Origin: CAIWHR01 sp039915505
GTDB taxonomy: Bacteria > Pseudomonadota > Gammaproteobacteria > Burkholderiales > Casimicrobiaceae
DNA: 64,000 nt
Assembly (NCBI GenBank): GCA_039915505.1
Contig: JBDSND010000081.1
Coordinates: 12,850 to 76,849, forward strand
Direction: 5' to 3'
Below are positions 48,548 to 58,435 of this stretch, piece by piece. The position numbers and the translations under genes were made by a program. Below the pieces are notes generated by a model, which did no database searches, was not told where the DNA came from, and worked only from the letters and a program-made list of their open reading frames with translations. Positions within the stretch are counted from its first letter, which is position 1, and every line of letters starts with the position of its first letter.

Positions 48548-49470
48548 GCGGCCTTGCCGCCGACATCATCCAGCATCGGAAAGCCGAGCGCCTCGCGGGC
48601 ATCGTGGTACGCCTGGGCCACAGCCCGCGACAGGTTACGGATGCGGCCGATGTAGGCGGCGCGCTCGGTGACCGAGATCGCGCCCCGGGCATCCAGGAGA
48701 TTGAAGGTGTGCGCAGCCTTGAGGATCATCTCGTAGCCGGGCAAAGAAAGCTTCAGCTCCAGCAGGCGCTTCGCCTCGCCTTCGAAGTAGCCGAACAGCT
48801 TGAACAGCTCCGCGACGTTGCTATGCTCGAAGTTGTAGGTCGACTGCTCGACCTCGTTCTGGTGGAACACGTCCCGGTAGGTGAGGCTGCGGCTCATGGT
48901 GCCGTGCGGTCCCGGCTCCTCCCAGTTCGTCCAGACGAGATCGAATACGTTCTCCTTGCCCTGCAGGTACATCGCGAGGCGCTCGAGTCCATAGGTGATC
49001 TCGCCGGTGATGGGATTGCAGTCGAGGCCGCCGACCTGCTGGAAGTAGGTGAACTGGGTCACCTCCATGCCGTTGAGCCAGACCTCCCAGCCGAGCCCCC
49101 ACGCGCCGAGGGTGGGGTTCTCCCAGTCGTCCTCGACGAAGCGCACGTCGTTACGGGTGAGGTCGAAGCCGAGGGTCGCGAGCGAGCCGAGATAGCGCTC
49201 GAGGATGTCGTGCGGCGAAGGCTTCAACACCACCTGGAACTGGTAGTAGTGCTGCATCCGGTTCGGATTCTCGCCATAGCGACCATCCTTGGGCCGGCGC
49301 GAGGGCTGCACGTAGGCGGCGCGCCATGGCTCGGGGCCGAGTGCGCGCAGGAACGTCGCGGTGTGCGAGGTGCCGGCGCCGACCTCCATGTCATAGGGCT
49401 GCAGCAGGGCGCAGCCCTGGCGGTCCCAGTAGGTCTGCAGCGTCAGGATGATTTGCTGAAAGGTGAGCAT
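48544..49470 (-). CDS. glyQ: Glycyl-tRNA synthetase alpha subunit
   Basis: A 308-residue class II synthetase catalytic subunit beginning MLTFQQIILTLQTYWDRQGC. Motifs: LLQPYDMEVGAGTSHTATFL, AYVQPSRRPKDGRYGENPNR, EVWLNGMEVTQFTYFQQVGG, and EITYGLERLAMYLQGKENVF. The frame extends to 49536 but the family start is at 49470. It heads the glyQ-glyS-gmhB-plsC-metallopeptidase operon. Confidence 0.97.
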   Translation of the reverse strand: MLTFQQIILTLQTYWDRQGCALLQPYDMEVGAGTSHTATFLRALGPEPWRAAYVQPSRRPKDGRYGENPNRMQHYYQFQVVLKPSPHDILERYLGSLATLGFDLTRNDVRFVEDDWENPTLGAWGLGWEVWLNGMEVTQFTYFQQVGGLDCNPITGEITYGLERLAMYLQGKENVFDLVWTNWEEPGPHGTMSRSLTYRDVFHQNEVEQSTYNFEHSNVAELFKLFGYFEGEAKRLLELKLSLPGYEMILKAAHTFNLLDARGAISVTERAAYIGRIRNLSRAVAQAYHDAREALGFPMLDDVGGKAA

Positions 49471-49537
49471 TCGAAGCGATCGTCGTCGCGCCGCTCGGGA
49501 AGATCCCGAAGGTTCGGGCGCATCAGCGTGCGGCATT

Positions 49538-51163
49538 TTAACCGGTCAACGGTTGGTGCCGACTGGCGCGGTCGGTGGCTTGATGCTGGGCGAGGGCGAG
49601 GGCCGCGATCAGGAGGACTGCAGCGAGGGTCAGCGGCAGACCATCGCCGTAGCGGACGTAGGGGGTGAGACCGTTTCGCCCGGTGACCGAAAGCTCGAGG
49701 GTGCCGCGCGTATACCAGGGCAACCGTGCCTGCTCGCGGCCGTCGTGGCCGAGAAAGGATGTGATGCCGGTGTTGGTGGCGCGGAGCAATGGCCGGCCGC
49801 TTTCGAGCGCCCGCATCGCGGCGATCTGATTGTGCTGCTCGGCGGCCAGCGAGCGGCCGTACCACGCATCGTTGGTGACGTTGACCAGGATGGTCGCGCT
49901 CTCCGCCTGTGGGCGGATGTCCGACCCGAAGACATCCTCGTAGCAGATGTTCACCGCGATGGCCTGGTGGGCGACCACGAACGCCGGCTGTGCGGCAGCT
50001 CCGGCGCTCTGGTTGGCGAGCGGAATCGACAGCACCGAGCGGATGAACCAGCCGACGATGGGCTCGAGCGGAATGGTTTCCCCGAACGGCACGAGATGCC
50101 GCTTGCGATACACCTGCGGCATGGCGCCGCCGATGCCCAGCACGCTGTTGTAATAGCGCAGCCCCTCTTGCCCAGGCTCCGGCGGCTCGACGGTGAAAAG
50201 CCCGGTGAGCAACAATCCATCGCGGGCGACGGCGATGTCGAGTAGATTCCGCAGCACCGCGACGGGAACCTCGTCGGCGAACGCCGGCAGGGCGCTTTCC
50301 GGAAGCACGATCAGCCGACCGCGGCTGGCGCGGGCAAGATCCACGTAAAGGGAGAAGGTCGCATCGCGCAATGCCAGATCGAACTTCTCGTCCTGGCGCA
50401 CGTTGCCCTGCACCAGCGACACCGCGAGCGGCGAGCCTGTGGGCTGGGTCCACGCAATCGGCCGCAACGCGAGCCCTGCGCCGACCACCGCCAACCCGGT
50501 GAGCGCGGCACCGACGACGCGGCGGACATCGCTCCGCATCGCGGCCTCGATTCCCATGGTCGCGCTGGCGGCGAGCAACGCGTAGGCGAGCGAGACCAGC
50601 CACACGCCGCCCACCGGTGCAAAGCCGCCGAGCGGACCGGCAGGGGATGCAAGAGGCAGTGCTGCGTAGCCCATGGCAAGCCATGGGAATCCTGAAAAGC
50701 CCCAGCTCCGCGCCCATTCGGCAATCGTCCATGCCGCCGCGGCGACGAGCACGCGTGCCCATGAGCGTGGCGCAGTCCATCGCGCTGCCACGAATCCGGC
50801 CACAGCGGGAAAGAGCGCGAGGTAGAGGCAGAAAAGCGCCGTGCCGAGTGCGGCAACGGGAGCCGGCATGCCGCCGAACGTATTGAGCGCCACGTACACC
50901 CATGACACGCCGGTGAAGAAGAGGCCCGTGCCGAACGCGAATCCCAGGCGTGTGGCATGGCCCGGCGAAGCGCTCTGCCAGAGCATGAACAGCAGCCCCA
51001 GCGCCGCCGCCGGCAGCCAGGTCAACGTGAACGGCGCGAAGGCGAAGACGGTGAGCACCCCCGCGCCGAAGGCGAGCAGGCTCGAGGCACGGGCGGCCGG
51101 CGGAGCGATCCAGGCAAGGCGCCGCCGCCGCGCGGCGAGCGCCGGTCGCGCCGCCCCCTTCAC
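49538..51163 (-). CDS. lnt: Apolipoprotein N-acyltransferase Lnt
   Basis: A 541-residue inner-membrane enzyme that adds the third acyl chain to lipoproteins. An N-terminal block of about eight transmembrane segments precedes the nitrilase-like periplasmic domain with the catalytic triad Glu (LIVLPESALPAF), Lys (YRKRHLVPFGE) and Cys (VNICYEDVFG), then NVTNDAWYG. A final transmembrane helix follows. The ATG overlaps the corC stop (ATGA), the conserved coupling. Confidence 0.96.
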   Translation of the reverse strand: MKGAARPALAARRRRLAWIAPPAARASSLLAFGAGVLTVFAFAPFTLTWLPAAALGLLFMLWQSASPGHATRLGFAFGTGLFFTGVSWVYVALNTFGGMPAPVAALGTALFCLYLALFPAVAGFVAARWTAPRSWARVLVAAAAWTIAEWARSWGFSGFPWLAMGYAALPLASPAGPLGGFAPVGGVWLVSLAYALLAASATMGIEAAMRSDVRRVVGAALTGLAVVGAGLALRPIAWTQPTGSPLAVSLVQGNVRQDEKFDLALRDATFSLYVDLARASRGRLIVLPESALPAFADEVPVAVLRNLLDIAVARDGLLLTGLFTVEPPEPGQEGLRYYNSVLGIGGAMPQVYRKRHLVPFGETIPLEPIVGWFIRSVLSIPLANQSAGAAAQPAFVVAHQAIAVNICYEDVFGSDIRPQAESATILVNVTNDAWYGRSLAAEQHNQIAAMRALESGRPLLRATNTGITSFLGHDGREQARLPWYTRGTLELSVTGRNGLTPYVRYGDGLPLTLAAVLLIAALALAQHQATDRASRHQPLTG

Positions 51164-52044
51164 CGCTGCGTGGGATGCGTGGTGTCTTCGCCGGCTGGCG
51201 GAGGTACGACGGCCAGGTGCTCGAGCTGGAGCGTGTACAAACGCCGGCTGTCGGCGCGGATGACCCGGATGCGGAAGGTGCCGACCGTGACCGACTCGCC
51301 GCGCTTGGGCAGCCGGCCGAAGGCCTGCAGTACCAGGCCGCCGACCGTGTCGAATTCGTCGTCTGGAAAGGCGCTGCCGAAATGCTCGTTGAAATCGGCG
51401 ATCTCGGTCTGCGCCTTCACCCGGTAGCGGCCATTGGCTTCCGGGATGATGTTGTCCTCGCTCTCGTCGAAGTCGTACTCGTCCTCGATGTCACCGACGA
51501 TCTGCTCGAGCACGTCCTCGATGGTGACGAGGCCTGATACCCCGCCGTACTCGTCGACCACGATCGCAATGTGGTTGCGGTTCGCGCGGAACTCGCGCAG
51601 CAGCACGTTGAGCCGCTTGGATTCCGGGACGAACACCGCGGGTCGCAGCGTCTCGCGCAACTCGAACGCTTCCGGGTTGGCGTAGTAGTTGAGCAGTTCC
51701 TTGGCGAGCAGGATGCCGACGATGTCGTCCTTGTTGTCGCCGATCACCGGAAATCGGGAGTGTCGCGTCTCGAGCACCAAGGGTATGAACGCCTCGGGAT
51801 CGTCGTCGAGCGAGACCACGTCCATCTGGGCGCGCGGGATCATGATGTCGCGCACGGTCATCTCCGACACCGACATCACGCCTTCGATCATCGACAAGGC
51901 ATCGGCATCGAGCAGCTTGCGCTCGAACGCGCCGTGGAGGAGCTTCAGAAGCTCCTCGCGGTCCTCCGGCTCCCTGGTCAGAAAGGCGGAAAGGCGCTCG
52001 AGGAGCGTCGGTCGGGTATCGGGCTTGTCGTCGTCGGTCGCCAT
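51160..52044 (-). CDS. corC: CorC-type CBS-domain protein (magnesium/cobalt efflux)
   Basis: A 294-residue soluble protein: N-terminal helical part (LLKLLHGAFERKLLDADALS), two CBS domains (VRDIMIPRAQMDVVSLDDDP ... HIAIVVDEYGGVSGLVTIED), and the CorC_HlyC domain (FNEHFGSAFPDDEFDTVGGL). It acts with CorA-type or CNNM transport and is routinely linked to ybeY-lnt. The start chosen is the second Met (MATDDDKPDT); an upstream ATG at 52062 is possible. Confidence 0.94.
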   Translation of the reverse strand: MATDDDKPDTRPTLLERLSAFLTREPEDREELLKLLHGAFERKLLDADALSMIEGVMSVSEMTVRDIMIPRAQMDVVSLDDDPEAFIPLVLETRHSRFPVIGDNKDDIVGILLAKELLNYYANPEAFELRETLRPAVFVPESKRLNVLLREFRANRNHIAIVVDEYGGVSGLVTIEDVLEQIVGDIEDEYDFDESEDNIIPEANGRYRVKAQTEIADFNEHFGSAFPDDEFDTVGGLVLQAFGRLPKRGESVTVGTFRIRVIRADSRRLYTLQLEHLAVVPPPAGEDTTHPTQR

Positions 52045-52092
52045 GGGCGAGGTTAAATGCACCGCATTGCAGCGTGGCGCTAGCGCGCGGAT

Positions 52093-52542
52093 TCAGGTGA
52101 CAGTGTAGGGATCGGGTATGCCCAGGCCCGCAAGGATCGCGGTTTCCTGGGTCTCCATGCGCCGCGCCTCGCGCTCGCGCTGGTGATCGTAGCCCTGCAG
52201 GTGCAACATGCCGTGGACGACGAGATGGGCACAGTGATGGTCGAGCGTCTTCGCCTGTTCGCGCGCTTCCCGCCGAAGCACGGGCACGCAGAGGACGATG
52301 TCCCCGGACAGACGCGCGGCCTCATCGTACACGAACGTCAGGACGTTGGTCGGATGGGGCTTGTTGCGGAAGGCGGCGTTCAGGCGCCGGCCCTCGCCCG
52401 CCCCGACAAAGCGCAAGGTGACCACGGCATCGCGCTCCAGCGCCGCCAGCGTCCAGCGCCGCAGGCGTACGCGCGGGGGGAATCCGGTCGCTGCAGCCGC
52501 GTGTTGAACATGCAGGATCAGGCGCGGGGAGGCAGGCCGCAC
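52093..52542 (-). CDS. ybeY: Endoribonuclease YbeY
   Basis: A 149-residue metalloprotein needed for 16S rRNA 3' processing and ribosome quality control. The zinc motif H-X3-H-X5-H is seen in HLVVHGMLHLQGYDH. NKPHPTNVLTFVYDE is the family substrate-side motif. It starts at GTG ten bases after phoH. Confidence 0.96.
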   Translation of the reverse strand: MRPASPRLILHVQHAAAATGFPPRVRLRRWTLAALERDAVVTLRFVGAGEGRRLNAAFRNKPHPTNVLTFVYDEAARLSGDIVLCVPVLRREAREQAKTLDHHCAHLVVHGMLHLQGYDHQREREARRMETQETAILAGLGIPDPYTVT

Positions 52543-52552
52543 GCCGTGGCGC

Positions 52553-53560
52553 TCAGCGATCCGAACCGCCGGCGGCTTTCTGTGCCTCGGAATCGCGCTC
52601 GTAGGCGCTGATGATCTTTTGCACCAACGGATGGCGTACCACGTCGGCGCTGGAGAAGCGGGTGAAGGCGATGCCCCGTACGCCCGCCAGAATGCGGTCG
52701 GCCTCGATCAGGCCGCTTTTCTGGCCGCGGGCGAGATCGATCTGGGTGACGTCGCCCGTGATCACGGCCTTGGTGCCGAAGCCGATGCGGGTCAAGAACA
52801 TCTTCATCTGCTCGGGCGTGGTGTTCTGCGCCTCGTCCAGGATAATGAAGGAATGGTTGAGGGTTCGCCCACGCATGTAGGCCAGCGGCGCGATCTCGAT
52901 CGTACCGCGCTCAAACAGCTTGCCGGTCTTGTCGAACCCCATGAGGTCGTAGAGCGCGTCGTAGAGCGGGCGCAGGTAGGGGTCGACCTTCTGGGCGAGA
53001 TCGCCGGGCAGGAAGCCGAGTCGCTCGCCCGCTTCGACCGCCGGGCGGACCAGCACCAGGCGCTTCACCGAATCCCGCTCGAGGGCATCGACGGCGCACG
53101 CGACCGCCAGGAAAGTCTTGCCGGTACCGGCGGGACCGATGCCGAACGTGATGTCGTGTTCCTGGATGTGGTGCAGGTAGAGCGTCTGGTTGGGGGTACG
53201 ACCGTGCAGGTCGGCCCGGCGTGTGCGCAGCACGGGTGAGCCTTCGGCGGCGCCAGTGGCGGCGAGCGTGCCGGTCTCGTCCGGCGCGCGACTCGAGATC
53301 TCGATCAGGCCGAGTTGAATGTCGTCAACCGACAACGGCTTGTCGGCAGCCGCATAGAAGAGCCTCAGCGCCTCTTCGGCAAGCGCTGCCTGACCGGGCG
53401 TTCCATCGAGCACGAAGGTGCCACCGCGATGGGCAATGGTGACATCGAGCGCGGCCTCGATCTGGCGAAGATTGGCTTCGAGCGCGCCGACAAGATTGGC
53501 CAGCGCGCGGTTGTCGAGTGGCTCGAGGGTGACCTCGAGTTGTTCGCGGGGGGAAGCCAT
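52553..53560 (-). CDS. phoH: PhoH family ATPase (YbeZ)
   Basis: A 335-residue cytoplasmic P-loop ATPase, the usual partner of YbeY. An N-terminal KH-like segment (ANLVGALEANLRQIEAALDV) precedes the ATPase: Walker A in GIGPAGTGKTFLAVA, RPAVEAGERLGFLPGDLAQK, Walker B in HSFIILDEAQNTTPEQMKMF, and LTRIGFGTKAVITGDVTQID. It heads the phoH-ybeY-corC-lnt run. Confidence 0.96.
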   Translation of the reverse strand: MASPREQLEVTLEPLDNRALANLVGALEANLRQIEAALDVTIAHRGGTFVLDGTPGQAALAEEALRLFYAAADKPLSVDDIQLGLIEISSRAPDETGTLAATGAAEGSPVLRTRRADLHGRTPNQTLYLHHIQEHDITFGIGPAGTGKTFLAVACAVDALERDSVKRLVLVRPAVEAGERLGFLPGDLAQKVDPYLRPLYDALYDLMGFDKTGKLFERGTIEIAPLAYMRGRTLNHSFIILDEAQNTTPEQMKMFLTRIGFGTKAVITGDVTQIDLARGQKSGLIEADRILAGVRGIAFTRFSSADVVRHPLVQKIISAYERDSEAQKAAGGSDR

Positions 53561-53669
53561 GGCGCGCCATTATGGCATCCCCGCCCACGGTACTCGCCGT
53601 GCCGACCGCGCCGGTCGCGATGGAATCTCTGGCGACCCCGCGCCCGCCGTCCGGCGTGACCTTCTTGGA

Positions 53670-56435
53670 CTAGACCGACGGGCGCATGATCGGTGCGCGG
53701 ATGGCCTCGTCGAAAGTGACGTACAGCTCAGCCAGGTGGGCCCGCGCCTCCTTCGACAGCGTCTTCGTGCGTTGTGCTGCGAGGATCTCGCTGCGCAGGC
53801 TGCGTGCTTCCTCGCGCAGGAGGGCACGAGCGTCGGCGGGCAGGCTGGCGCTGGGCTTGACCAGCGCATTCGCGATGCGGTTGGCGTGCTCGCGTTGCAG
53901 GTTGCGCCGAAAGAGGTCGATGTCGCGGCCCGACTTCAACTCGCTCCAAATCGAGATGTGCAGCGTGTCGTAGAGCTCCGACAGGCGCAGCACCGAGCGT
54001 GGATCGGCGACCTTGATCTCGGAATCGAGCAGCCGCATGGCGACCGACTCGTCCATGAGCTGGCCCAGTGCGCCGGCTTGCAAGGTGAGTACGCGGCTGG
54101 AAAGACTGAAATCGGGATTGGTTCCGGACTGGATCATGAGGTAGTCGACGCCCATGCGCTGCATGAATGCCGGCTCGAAACGGAAGCTGCCGGCGGCAAA
54201 GAGGCTGTCGGTGATGAGCTTCAGCGCGGTGCGCTGCTTTTCCACCGCCACTGGTGTCAGAGGGTTGCGCCCCGTGCCCGCGTAATCGCGTACGTACGAA
54301 ACCCCGGACACGTACTTGGAGGCCACCTGGGCCGCCCGCAAGGTCTGGCGCAGGCCGGAATCGAAGCTCCGGCGCAGGACGTCGTAAGGCTGTCCGGGCG
54401 AAAGCTGCTTCGCCTGGAGCCGCGTCCATAGCTCGCTCGTCAGGCGGAAGCGACGCTCGAGGTAGGCGAGGGAGTCACTGCCGAAGTCGAACGGGCTCGC
54501 CGACGGATCGACGCCCGAAGAGGACTCCTCGTCCGAGGAAAACGCCAGGCGCTCGTCGGTGGACCCACGCGCCGCGATCTTGTCGAGCTCAGCCTTCTCC
54601 GTCGCGGGATCGAGGGGCTTGTACGCGTATTCGATCGCCCAGTAATCGTAGGGACCCAGTGTGGACTGGTGGTATTCACCCTGAGCCTCGCCCTTCGGCG
54701 CGAGGTTGACCGGGGCATAGTCCATCACCGAGCCCGCCAGCCCGTTCAGGGCAGTGAAGCTGCGGTCGGAGAGCTTTTCAAGTGGATAGGCCGTCGAGCC
54801 GCGGAAGTTGTGCCGCAACCCGAGCGCGTGCCCGACTTCGTGCATCACCACGTCCTTGAGCGCACCCATCACGAACGCCTCGACCTCCGGGCCGTCGGCC
54901 GATAGCTCGCCGCGCTCGAGCAACACGTCGAGGCCGAACTGCGCCTCGTCGAGCGCCGCCGATGCGTATTCGCAGGACCGGTCGTTGCGGTGCTGGCGGC
55001 CGTGGTCGCGCGACATCGCCATCGCCTGGGCAGCCGGCCACAGGGCGTTGCCGAGGTCCTCGCGCAGGAAGCGACGGTCCCCGCGCGCCCAGTTTTCGGG
55101 AATTGCGACGTCGGCATCCAGGATCTCGCCGGTGCGTGGGTCGATGTCCGAGGGCCCGATCGCGAACGACACGTCGGTCCCCGAGAACCACCGGACGGTG
55201 GCGTGCCGGGCATCGGCCGTCTCGAACTCGGCGTCGTTGGGCTGTTGCTCGACCACGATCGCATTCCGGAAGCCGATGCGCTCGAACGCCTTGTTCCATT
55301 CCAGGATGGCGTCCCGCACCACGCTGCGATACTTGTCCGGAACGTTGCGGTCGATCCAGAACGTGATGGGTTTCACTGGCTCGGAAAGTGCCGCCGCGGG
55401 ATCCTTCTTGTCGAGACGCCAGCGCGTGACGTAGTGCTTGCGCGCGGTGTAGTTGAGATCGTCGGTGAAGTCCCAGATCTCGGTCGTGAAATGGCCAACG
55501 CGGGGATCGGCCGCGCGCGCGGGCATCAGCGGTGGCAATTCGGCGAAGTTGTACTGCAGGCCGAGGAACAGGCTGCGCGCGTCAGGCAGGTTCTCGAAGC
55601 CGGGCTCGCGTCCGGTGCCCCCGCCCTTGCTGTTCATGTAGTGCGCGAGCACCAATAGCGAGCTCTCGTCGCTCGTGCCGTACACCTTCTCGATACTCGA
55701 ATTACGGGCGTCGAAGGCGTACCCGCGCTTGTAAACACCTGCGGCGAAGCGCGATACGGCCGGCAGGTCCGACAGGAGCAGCGCGTTGGCCTCGACCAGC
55801 ACGGATTTGCGGGTCGGGTGGGGCTGCGAGAGCACCGGCGCGCTCGCGAGGAGACTGTCGGAGAAGCTTTCCTTCACCATCCGCGCCATCGCCGAGCCCT
55901 CGCGCGCGGTGAACTGGGTGTTGCTGGCGAGGAGCTGGACGCTGTTGCCGACACGCTTGAACCGCGCCACCTGGCTGAAGCCCATCATGCCACCGTAGAC
56001 ACCCTTCTCGCCGACGCCCCGCAAGTGATTCAATTGGAACAGGAACGGCTGGTTGAACTGCTCCTCAGCGATTTCGATCAGGACCTTGTCGTCCTTCTGC
56101 CACATCTGAAAGTAGCCGGGTATCTCCTGAGCGTTCTTGACGATGTCGGCGAACGGGCGTGGCTGGCCTTGCGACACGGCCGCGGCCGCTGCGGCTGCCG
56201 CGGCTGCGGCCGCGGGCTGCATGGTGGTGCTGCGGCCCGCGGGGTTGCGATCGCTGCGGGCGCTGGTCGCCGCCGTGGCGGCGGCGAGCCCGGTCTGGGT
56301 CGCGTCGGCATTGTCGTCGGCCACCGCGGCCTGGCGGCCGGGAAGGGCGGCACAGCCTGAGAGCAGGGCGCCGGCGGCGATCATGGCGAGCGCGGCCTTG
56401 CGCAAACCGCGCAGGGGTGATGGACTAAGTGGCAT
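53670..56435 (-). CDS. Large zinc-dependent metalloprotease lipoprotein (DUF5117/DUF4953 type)
   Basis: A 921-residue secreted protein. The lipoprotein signal ends in the lipobox LLSGC. A low-complexity linker includes a run of 13 alanines. The DUF5117-like beta domain (FQMWQKDDKVLIEIAEEQFN) follows; the catalytic domain carries HEVGHALGLRHNF with GSVMDYAPVN (Met-turn) and the DUF4953 C-terminal region. The metzincin-like motif HEXXHXXGXXH is complete, so protease activity is expected in the periplasm or at the outer membrane; substrates are unknown. It sits between miaB and phoH, genes that are usually adjacent. Confidence 0.9.
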   Translation of the reverse strand: MPLSPSPLRGLRKAALAMIAAGALLSGCAALPGRQAAVADDNADATQTGLAAATAATSARSDRNPAGRSTTMQPAAAAAAAAAAAAVSQGQPRPFADIVKNAQEIPGYFQMWQKDDKVLIEIAEEQFNQPFLFQLNHLRGVGEKGVYGGMMGFSQVARFKRVGNSVQLLASNTQFTAREGSAMARMVKESFSDSLLASAPVLSQPHPTRKSVLVEANALLLSDLPAVSRFAAGVYKRGYAFDARNSSIEKVYGTSDESSLLVLAHYMNSKGGGTGREPGFENLPDARSLFLGLQYNFAELPPLMPARAADPRVGHFTTEIWDFTDDLNYTARKHYVTRWRLDKKDPAAALSEPVKPITFWIDRNVPDKYRSVVRDAILEWNKAFERIGFRNAIVVEQQPNDAEFETADARHATVRWFSGTDVSFAIGPSDIDPRTGEILDADVAIPENWARGDRRFLREDLGNALWPAAQAMAMSRDHGRQHRNDRSCEYASAALDEAQFGLDVLLERGELSADGPEVEAFVMGALKDVVMHEVGHALGLRHNFRGSTAYPLEKLSDRSFTALNGLAGSVMDYAPVNLAPKGEAQGEYHQSTLGPYDYWAIEYAYKPLDPATEKAELDKIAARGSTDERLAFSSDEESSSGVDPSASPFDFGSDSLAYLERRFRLTSELWTRLQAKQLSPGQPYDVLRRSFDSGLRQTLRAAQVASKYVSGVSYVRDYAGTGRNPLTPVAVEKQRTALKLITDSLFAAGSFRFEPAFMQRMGVDYLMIQSGTNPDFSLSSRVLTLQAGALGQLMDESVAMRLLDSEIKVADPRSVLRLSELYDTLHISIWSELKSGRDIDLFRRNLQREHANRIANALVKPSASLPADARALLREEARSLRSEILAAQRTKTLSKEARAHLAELYVTFDEAIRAPIMRPSV

Positions 56436-56547
56436 GTCGTGACCTCGCCAGACGACGGCACCGTGTCGGGCGGAGCCGAGGGTGTTGAACGAACGCCGCG
56501 CGGCTCTATGCATGGCCGCTGGTGGGCTAGCTGACAGGTGCGCCCCG

Positions 56548-57888
56548 TCATTCATGGGCGGTGACTAGCTCGCCGCGGAGCGAATGCGGCAATGCGGCCG
56601 TGATCACCACGTCGGTGTAGCGATTCACGAGACCGGCATCAGCCGCGAAATTGACCACCCGGTTGTTCGCCGTCCGCGCCGCAAGTTCGGTGTTGTTCTT
56701 GACCGCGTGCCCGGTGACGAGCACGCGCTGGCGTGAACCCACCATGGCCTCGCTGTAGGCACGGTACTGCGCATTGAGCCGCGACTGAAGGGCGCTAAGG
56801 CGCGCTTGCTGGATCTCCGCAGGCACCTGATCGGACAGCTCCGCGGCGGGCGTGCCCGGCCGCGGACTGTACGCAAAGCTGAACGCGCCATCGAACCGGA
56901 TGTCCTCCACCAGGCGCATCGTGGCGGCGAAGTCCGCGTCCGTCTCGCCCGGGAAACCGACGATGAAATCGGAGGTGAGCGACAGGTCGGCACGCTCGGC
57001 GCGCAGCCGCCGGACGATCGACCGATACTCGAGCGCGGTGTAACCGCGTTTCATCGCGGCCAGCACGCGATCGGATCCTGATTGCACCGGCAGGTGCAGG
57101 TGCGGCACCAGCTTGTCCAGTCGGCCATGCAGGGCAATCAGTTGCCCGCTCATCTCCCGCGGGTGGGACGTCGTGTAGCGGATCCGCTCGATGCCAGGCA
57201 GCTCAGCGATAGTCTCGAGGAGGGTCGCGAAGTCGATGATATCGGTGGCTCCGCGCGTCGCCGCACCGCGATAGGCATTCACGTTCTGGCCGAGCAGGGT
57301 GATCTCCTGGACCCCCTGGTCGGCAAGATCGGCGACCTCGGTCAGCACATCGTCGAACGGCCGCGAGACTTCCTCGCCCCGCGTGTAGGGCACGACGCAG
57401 AACGAGCAGTATTTGCTACAGCCTTCCATGATCGACACGAATGCGGTCGCGCCGTCCACCCGGGGCGGCGGCAGGTGGTCGAACTTCTCGACCTCGGGAA
57501 AGCTGATGTCGACCTGGGGCTGTCCGGTGGCGCGCCGGGCGGCGATGAGTTGAGGCAGGCGATGTAGGGTCTGGGGGCCGAACACGACGTCGACATAGGG
57601 CGCCCGGCGCACGATGGCGGCGCCTTCCTGACTGGCGACGCAGCCGCCGACGCCGATGATGAGATCCGGCCGGTCCGCCTTGAGCGCGCGCACCCGTCCG
57701 AGGTCGTGGAAGACCCGTTCCTGGGCCTTTTCGCGGACCGAGCAGGTGTTGAACAGGATGACGTCGGCGTGCTCGGGGCGGTCGGTCAGGGCGAGCCCAT
57801 CCGACGCGCCGAGTACTTCGGCCATCTTGGCCGAGTCATACTCGTTCATCTGGCACCCGAAGGTGCGGATGTATAGCTTGGGGTTCAC
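56548..57888 (-). CDS. miaB: tRNA-2-methylthio-N6-dimethylallyladenosine synthase MiaB
   Basis: A 446-residue radical-SAM methylthiotransferase acting on A37 of tRNAs reading UNN codons. The auxiliary cluster cysteines are in RTFGCQMNEYDS, NTCSVREKA and VGGCVASQEG. The radical-SAM cluster C-X3-C-X2-C is CSKYCSFC. The TRAM domain ends the protein (about 380-446). It is probably the first gene of the block leading to phoH-ybeY-corC-lnt. Confidence 0.97.
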   Translation of the reverse strand: MNPKLYIRTFGCQMNEYDSAKMAEVLGASDGLALTDRPEHADVILFNTCSVREKAQERVFHDLGRVRALKADRPDLIIGVGGCVASQEGAAIVRRAPYVDVVFGPQTLHRLPQLIAARRATGQPQVDISFPEVEKFDHLPPPRVDGATAFVSIMEGCSKYCSFCVVPYTRGEEVSRPFDDVLTEVADLADQGVQEITLLGQNVNAYRGAATRGATDIIDFATLLETIAELPGIERIRYTTSHPREMSGQLIALHGRLDKLVPHLHLPVQSGSDRVLAAMKRGYTALEYRSIVRRLRAERADLSLTSDFIVGFPGETDADFAATMRLVEDIRFDGAFSFAYSPRPGTPAAELSDQVPAEIQQARLSALQSRLNAQYRAYSEAMVGSRQRVLVTGHAVKNNTELAARTANNRVVNFAADAGLVNRYTDVVITAALPHSLRGELVTAHE

Positions 57889-58123
57889 GGCAACCGTCGC
57901 GACCCAGGAGAGACCGCGACGTCAACAGGGGTCGCCTTAGTGTAACGCAATGCATTATGAACGTCTGTCGGTCATCCGTCGTTTCGCATCGACCGTGTGT
58001 CCGAATCGTCGGGTCGCCCAAAGTCCGATGCGCTCTCCCCTGTTGAGGTGAACGCCCGCTTGGCTTGCAAAGGAATCCAGGCGCGGCCACCCTGGCTGGC
58101 GTCCGGCTGCGTTAAGATGGATG

Positions 58124-58326
58124 CGCAGGTGTCTGCCGCGCTCCTTTCCGGGATGCGGCAGGTGAAACGGGAACGCGGTGCGGCGCGCGAAGCAGTGCGC
58201 CAAGGCCGCGGCTGCCCCCGCAACGGTAAGTCAGGACGGGATGTCCATGGCGCCACTTTCGCTTCCCGCAACGGGGCGATGGGAAGGCGGGCATCCCTGG
58301 CTGACGAGCCCGGAGACCGGCCTGCA
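58124..58326 (+). ncRNA. Cobalamin (adenosylcobalamin-type) riboswitch
   Basis: The 547-base gap between miaB and btuB holds the B12 element. In order: a paired GCAGGTGTCTGC-like P2 region, GGTGAAACGGGAA at about 58161, the B12 box GCTGCCCCCGCAACGGTAAG at 58211-58230, the CACT and GGGAAGGCGGGC segments, and GACGAGCCCGGAGACCGGCC closing the core by 58322. It should repress btuB when cobalamin is plentiful. About 110 bases separate the core from the btuB start and could carry the expression platform. Bases 57889-58100 hold nothing else that I recognise. Confidence 0.93.
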
Positions 58327-58435
58327 CGCGCGCCAATCCGTCACGGCGCGCGCTTCCTGCGGCCGCTCGATGTTCCCGCGGCCGCGTCTCGCCAATCTGC
58401 CATGCGGGGTCGCATGGCGCGAAGCGGAGCCCGTC

